Origin: Andrena cerasifolii
Lineage: Eukaryota; Arthropoda; Insecta; Hymenoptera; Andrenidae
NCBI RefSeq assembly: GCF_050908995.1
Contig: NC_135119.1
Span: 18,436,001-18,500,000 of the forward strand
Reading direction: 5' to 3'
Length of the DNA stretch: 64,000 nt
The notes beneath the pieces are model-generated. The model was given only the letters and a program-made list of their open reading frames with translations. It ran no database searches and was not told the DNA's origin. Below, piece after piece: positions 60,093 through 64,000 of the stretch (its first letter is position 1; each line of letters opens with the position of its first letter). The position numbers were made by a program, and so were the translations under genes.

Positions 60093-60168
60093 ATGGCGAA
60101 ATGTGACGACGATAAGAAGATACAGAGAGAACGAGCAAAAGAGCGTAGAGAGAATAGAAAATCGAAGG
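60093..60168 (+). CDS. Candidate first coding exon, possibly bHLH-PAS (Sima/HIF-alpha type)
   Basis: ATG at 60093 opens a 25-residue highly charged segment, MAKCDDDKKIQRERAKERRE then NRKSK, ending at a good donor (AAG|GTAAGC). The basic ERRENRKSK stretch at the very N-terminus resembles the residues preceding SRDAARCRRSKE in HIF-alpha/Sima proteins, whose basic region would then begin in the next exon beyond the window. That identity is inference from a short low-complexity segment. The frame is also open upstream to 59937 without an obvious better start. If correct, 60169-64000 is the start of a long first intron. Confidence 0.35.
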
Positions 60169-63100
60169 TAAGCGTTGATGGTACACGGTCCAACAGTTCC
60201 GCTGTCGATTACTTGGCAGCTGAGAGACCGTCCGCTGCCGTCGGTCAGCGGGCCACGAGACTTCTTACGCGTGCGATTACAGACAATAATTTCGGGACAG
60301 ATACTTCATATATCTATGTTATCCGGGGTGGTAATACGTTTCCAATAACGCGTGAAACGAAAGCTATGTCCTAGGTGTCGCATCGGCGGTAGCAGCGACC
60401 AGCGACAGTGTTGCCGCGTATTGGCAACAGTCGATCGCGATGGAAGACGGTTCTTTGACGAAAGAAAAACGAGGAGAGAAAACGAGAACCGTTCAGCGCT
60501 GTTCCTTGGGTCTGGCGAGAGAATTAGCCATCAGTCTTGACGAAGAACCAGGGAGGGCTAGAGCGAAGTTGAGGAGATTTCTCTCCCTAAGTAAGAATCC
60601 CGCCTTCTGTTATCTGCGAGAGGATTAATCGGTGATAGAAAGTAGAAAGGAAAAAGCACGAGTTGAGCTTGTTCCAGGCGCATTCGAATCCTTCTCGCTC
60701 GAGGCCCGGACAGATCGCGTGCGCCACGTTGGCTCGCCGCGATCCTTTGTCTAAGTACCTGTGCGCTTTCTTCGCGAAAAAAAAATATCTGTATATATAT
60801 ATGTATATTTAATGTCTCTTAATATATAATAATAATAGTAATAATAATAGTAATAGTAATTTTTCTCTTTGAACATCGCGCTCGTAACGTATTTTATGTA
60901 CAATGGTTGAATCTCGCGAGCTTCGCCGACCTCTCTAATGGCGTAAGTTTCGCGCGATGGTCACCAAGAGGCTTCCGCTGGTCGCTCGGTTACACCTCCT
61001 CCGGAGAGTCACGGAAATGAACGGACGATCCCTCGACGCTCACCGTGCCGCAGCGCAGAAGCCCCACCTCCCCCTCTCCCGCCCCCCCGGGTCGAAAGTT
61101 ACGCCACGTGCGATCGTAATACAGTTTTTGTTTCGTCCCAAAGGTGTACCACTGGATACATTCGGCAAAGGGAGTGCACGCATCTTCGTTCACTGCTCGG
61201 CCGCGTCATCCCGGCAGTTCTCTCGTCCTGCGTCGTCGTCGTCGTCGTCGTTGTCTCGTTCGATCACTGCGCTCGGAGCGTGCTTCCGCTGCCGGATGCC
61301 CCGTCCACAACGGCTGGCCTGCCCCTTGGATCCTTGCACCGCGCGACGCCCCCCCTAACCACGAATTCGATGGGGATCCACCTCGGCTAGGCACGGTCCT
61401 CGGCGCAACGACGGGGGAAAAAGACTGTCGACTAGATCTAGCTACGTCTGGAACGTCCTCGTCGGCGGGGACTGAGTCCAGCGGACCCGATTGTCGTCTC
61501 AAGCGAACAGTCTGAAAGATCTTCCGTGTCGATGGTAGGGAGCAGAGTGGTGGGCCTGACTGGTAGTCTATGCGTCAGGTTTCCTGGAAGACTGGGATAT
61601 CCGGGTTGATATCTTTGGTAAGGTTCGCTGACGCGAGGTGCTGAAGAAATAAGGGAGACTGGGCTGGATGCGGCGGTTATTAGAAGAAAGGATTTAATCT
61701 TCTTGTTAGCAGAGAGAAGAAACGGTTAGAAGAAGGTGGGTCTAGATAGAGGCAGAACGAGACGAAGCGTTGGGAAGATAGAAGGCACTTTGAGAAGTAT
61801 CAGAGTCAGAGGAAAAGGGGAGAATAGCAATTGTCTGTAAAGATGAGAAAGTTAGGGACAAACAGATAGACACTCGTTGCCAGCAAAACGAAGCTTCTCA
61901 ACCATTCCCTACGCTTGGTGGACAGGCAAGGATTTCTGTCTCAGACTACACAGTACACTCCTTTTAATCGAAGAAGAAGAAAAAGAAAAGAAATGACACA
62001 AGCTTCATCGTTGCGTTAGAAGAATTCTATGCGTCTAGCGTGTTAAAGGGGGGACCTAAAGACGGCGACTAGGCGCCTCTACCAACGGCGCGCGCGCGCG
62101 CGCGCGCGGCAGTTCTCAGCTCCCAGACGATGGACGAGAAAGTAACGCGCCGATCGGGAGCAGCCTCGGCAGCTCTACAACGCTAAAGATCGATAGTTCT
62201 GGAAACCGTGGAGGGTTAGAGGGTGGGGGTGATCCTTTTCTTTTCAATCCCGACTTTAATCGTTCTTTCTCTCTCTTTTGCGGCGACAACACGATAGACG
62301 AGATATCTACAGAATAAATAGAGGTTTCTGTTGCGCGATTGATCGGTAACTAAGACGAAAAGCAACGGCATAGGGCGGTGCAGTGCGTAGCCGGCGGGCA
62401 GGGGGAGGGGGGAGGGCGGGGGACCTATGCATATCACCCCTTTGCATCGACGTCCACTACGATCGTTTTTCTCTTCTCGATTTTCTTATCTTTGCTCGTT
62501 CCTGTGGAGAGCGTTTGTTGATATTACGAGAGCCAATTCCCGCTTGTTCGTGTCTGTCTCTTTTTCCCCTTTTTTTTCTGTTTTTTTCTTTTAATGAGCC
62601 GAGCTTGTATGTTTAGCTCGCGCTGCCGGCGGCACCGTTCCATTTACCGCAACATAACACAGACACAGCCATTAGTCGCGACATCTCGCCGATGAACAAC
62701 GAGAGAGACGGCGAGGCGACTAGACACACGGGGCTCCGGTTAGATTTAGACGTTCCTCGTCGCGATGGCACTCGAACTCTCGGAATCGTGGCCGTTCTAT
62801 CTTGCACTGTGTCGCCGTGACCTCGGCACGACTCCCAATCAATTGCTCTTGGTCTCGGGAACGAACGCCACGCCCCCACCCCCCCTCCATCCTTCCCTCC
62901 ACTCTTCCCAAAAAATCCTCCCGGGAACCACCCTCGAAAAGAGGCACGCGTCGATCGGTGCACGATGAAACAAAAAAACAAAACTGGACGCGCCCTCTTT
63001 GCTGTTCAGTTTCTCCATTTGTCTTTGCTGTGTTTTTTTCTTCATTTTTCTTATTTTTTGCCTTTTCTAGAGAGAGATTAGTGTACGTATGAATGTGTGC

Positions 63101-64000
63101 GCGCGCGTGTGTGTGTGTTGTAAGTTTTCTGTCGTCCGATCCCATCGATCAGCTTGCGGGTTGTTGCGGGTGGGTGTTTTAAGTGCCGTCGACGATTTTC
63201 TCGTGTCCGGACTGGTGTCGATTCGTCCTACGCGGCTCGAGCTTTATTTTGTCGGCGTCACTGGAGGTGCCACTGAAAGCATATCATGTAGTTTGCATTA
63301 TTTAGAGGAAGCCAGCCGTGCCCCCACACAGTTCTAGGCGAAACGCCTGTTTTTTGGGGGGGGGGGGGGGTATCGAGCAGTTGTTAGCGCCTCGCCGAGA
63401 TCTAGCGATATCGTAAAAGGAGCTCGAGATCCTAGAGATATCAAATTGGTTTGTACATGAAGAAAGAAAAATTCAAAGATAAAGAGTGTAACAAGAATGT
63501 CGGATATGTAGTAAAAGGAAGTACACGTGGTCTTGAGTGGGTCTCGGTTTAGTCGCTATATCTCGACGGGGCAGTATATTGTATAAGACCGATGGCGGAG
63601 AGTCATGTGGCGTCGTGTTGTTCACTGTCCGTGTCAGTATGCCGCTAGTACAGGATTATCCACTTAATTCAGAACCCGCGCGCGCGAAAACACATGGTAA
63701 AAGCGAAGAGCGCTACAAGCATTCTCACTACTACAATCATGTGTCGACACATCCGCCATCTATGAGCCGTTGCTAAAACTGCAGGGTCATGTAGATGCCA
63801 GTAGAGAAATGCCAGTAGAAAATTAAACATTGTAATGTAATTACTACGTTAGCATATAACGAAAGTTATATACTATTTATTTTAACAGATATCCGTTTCA
63901 ATGCCACGGGTTTTGCAGTTGGAAAGTACTAAGCAGCGAGACGAGCAGCTTTCATATTAATGCATAACAATCAGCCACGGTTTCATCGTTCACTAAGAAT
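60169..64000. other. GC-richer presumed intron or promoter region
   Basis: No exon can be supported. The region is richer in CpG and simple repeats than the rest of the window: (GTC)n at about 61226-61247, (GC)n at 62089-62109, a 15-base G run at 63356-63370. A short frame at 63638-63698 (MPLVQDYPLNSEPARAKTH, ending before GTAAAA) could be an alternative first exon but has no independent support. Open frames on both strands reflect base composition. Confidence 0.35.

Noticed and set aside
60957..61515. 123-133-residue plus-strand open frames
   Set aside because: CpG-rich composition yields open frames on both strands; no motif or splice support.
62613..63145. Minus-strand open frames up to 141 residues
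   Set aside because: Low-complexity Thr/His/Lys-rich translation from simple repeats (ACACAC) with no family signal.
1..64000. tRNA, rRNA and CRISPR arrays
   Set aside because: No tRNA B-box with matching cloverleaf, no rRNA-like sequence and no regularly spaced direct repeats were noticed, though a dedicated tRNA scan was not possible.

Overview
The window is nuclear DNA from an animal, most likely a hymenopteran insect (ant, bee or wasp). The evidence is compact multi-exon genes with GT-AG introns of roughly 70 to 1800 bases, insect-like orthologues (HP1b, Septin-1, unc-45), AT-rich intergenic DNA, and many short palindromic DNA-transposon derivatives. I cannot fix the genus. All exon models were built by eye from reading frames and splice consensus; each chain quoted keeps frame from start to stop.

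Layout. 841-2447 (-): small Arg/Glu-rich protein of unknown role. 2448-6315: repeat-rich spacer. 6316-9694 (+): Rab geranylgeranyl transferase alpha subunit, with a short Helitron in its last intron. 10849-14200 (+): YjbQ/UPF0047 family gene, both introns filled with large foldback elements. 14201-19984: AT-rich, no gene seen. 19985-23407 (-): secreted coiled-coil protein of unknown function. 26841-27530 (+): HP1b-type heterochromatin protein. 28581-31490 (-): CEBPZ/Noc1. 32761-37267 (-): MYBBP1A/Pol5. 37830-39638 (+): eIF4H, head-to-head with MYBBP1A. 41503-43666 (+): Septin-1, carrying a truncated non-LTR retrotransposon in intron 2. 46075-46884 (-): TIM22. 48362-50327 (+): CDC7 kinase. 50777-53876 (-): unc-45. 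56441-57711 (-): DCN1-like protein. 60093 onward (+): probably the first coding exon of a large gene, perhaps a bHLH-PAS factor of the Sima/HIF-alpha type, followed by intron sequence to the window end.

Functional themes. CEBPZ, MYBBP1A and eIF4H lie together and all serve ribosome assembly or translation; the latter two share a 562-base intergenic interval. The remaining genes are housekeeping: vesicle prenylation, chromatin, cytoskeleton, mitochondrial import, replication initiation, myosin folding and cullin neddylation. There is no operon logic.

The most unusual content is mobile DNA: several elements with intact terminal repeats and exact target duplications (two hAT-type, two with TA duplications), a Helitron-type element, a 5'-truncated retrotransposon with a 19-base duplication, nested foldbacks with arms up to about 340 bases, and a dispersed repeat present at 5.2 kb and, inverted, at 47.6 kb.
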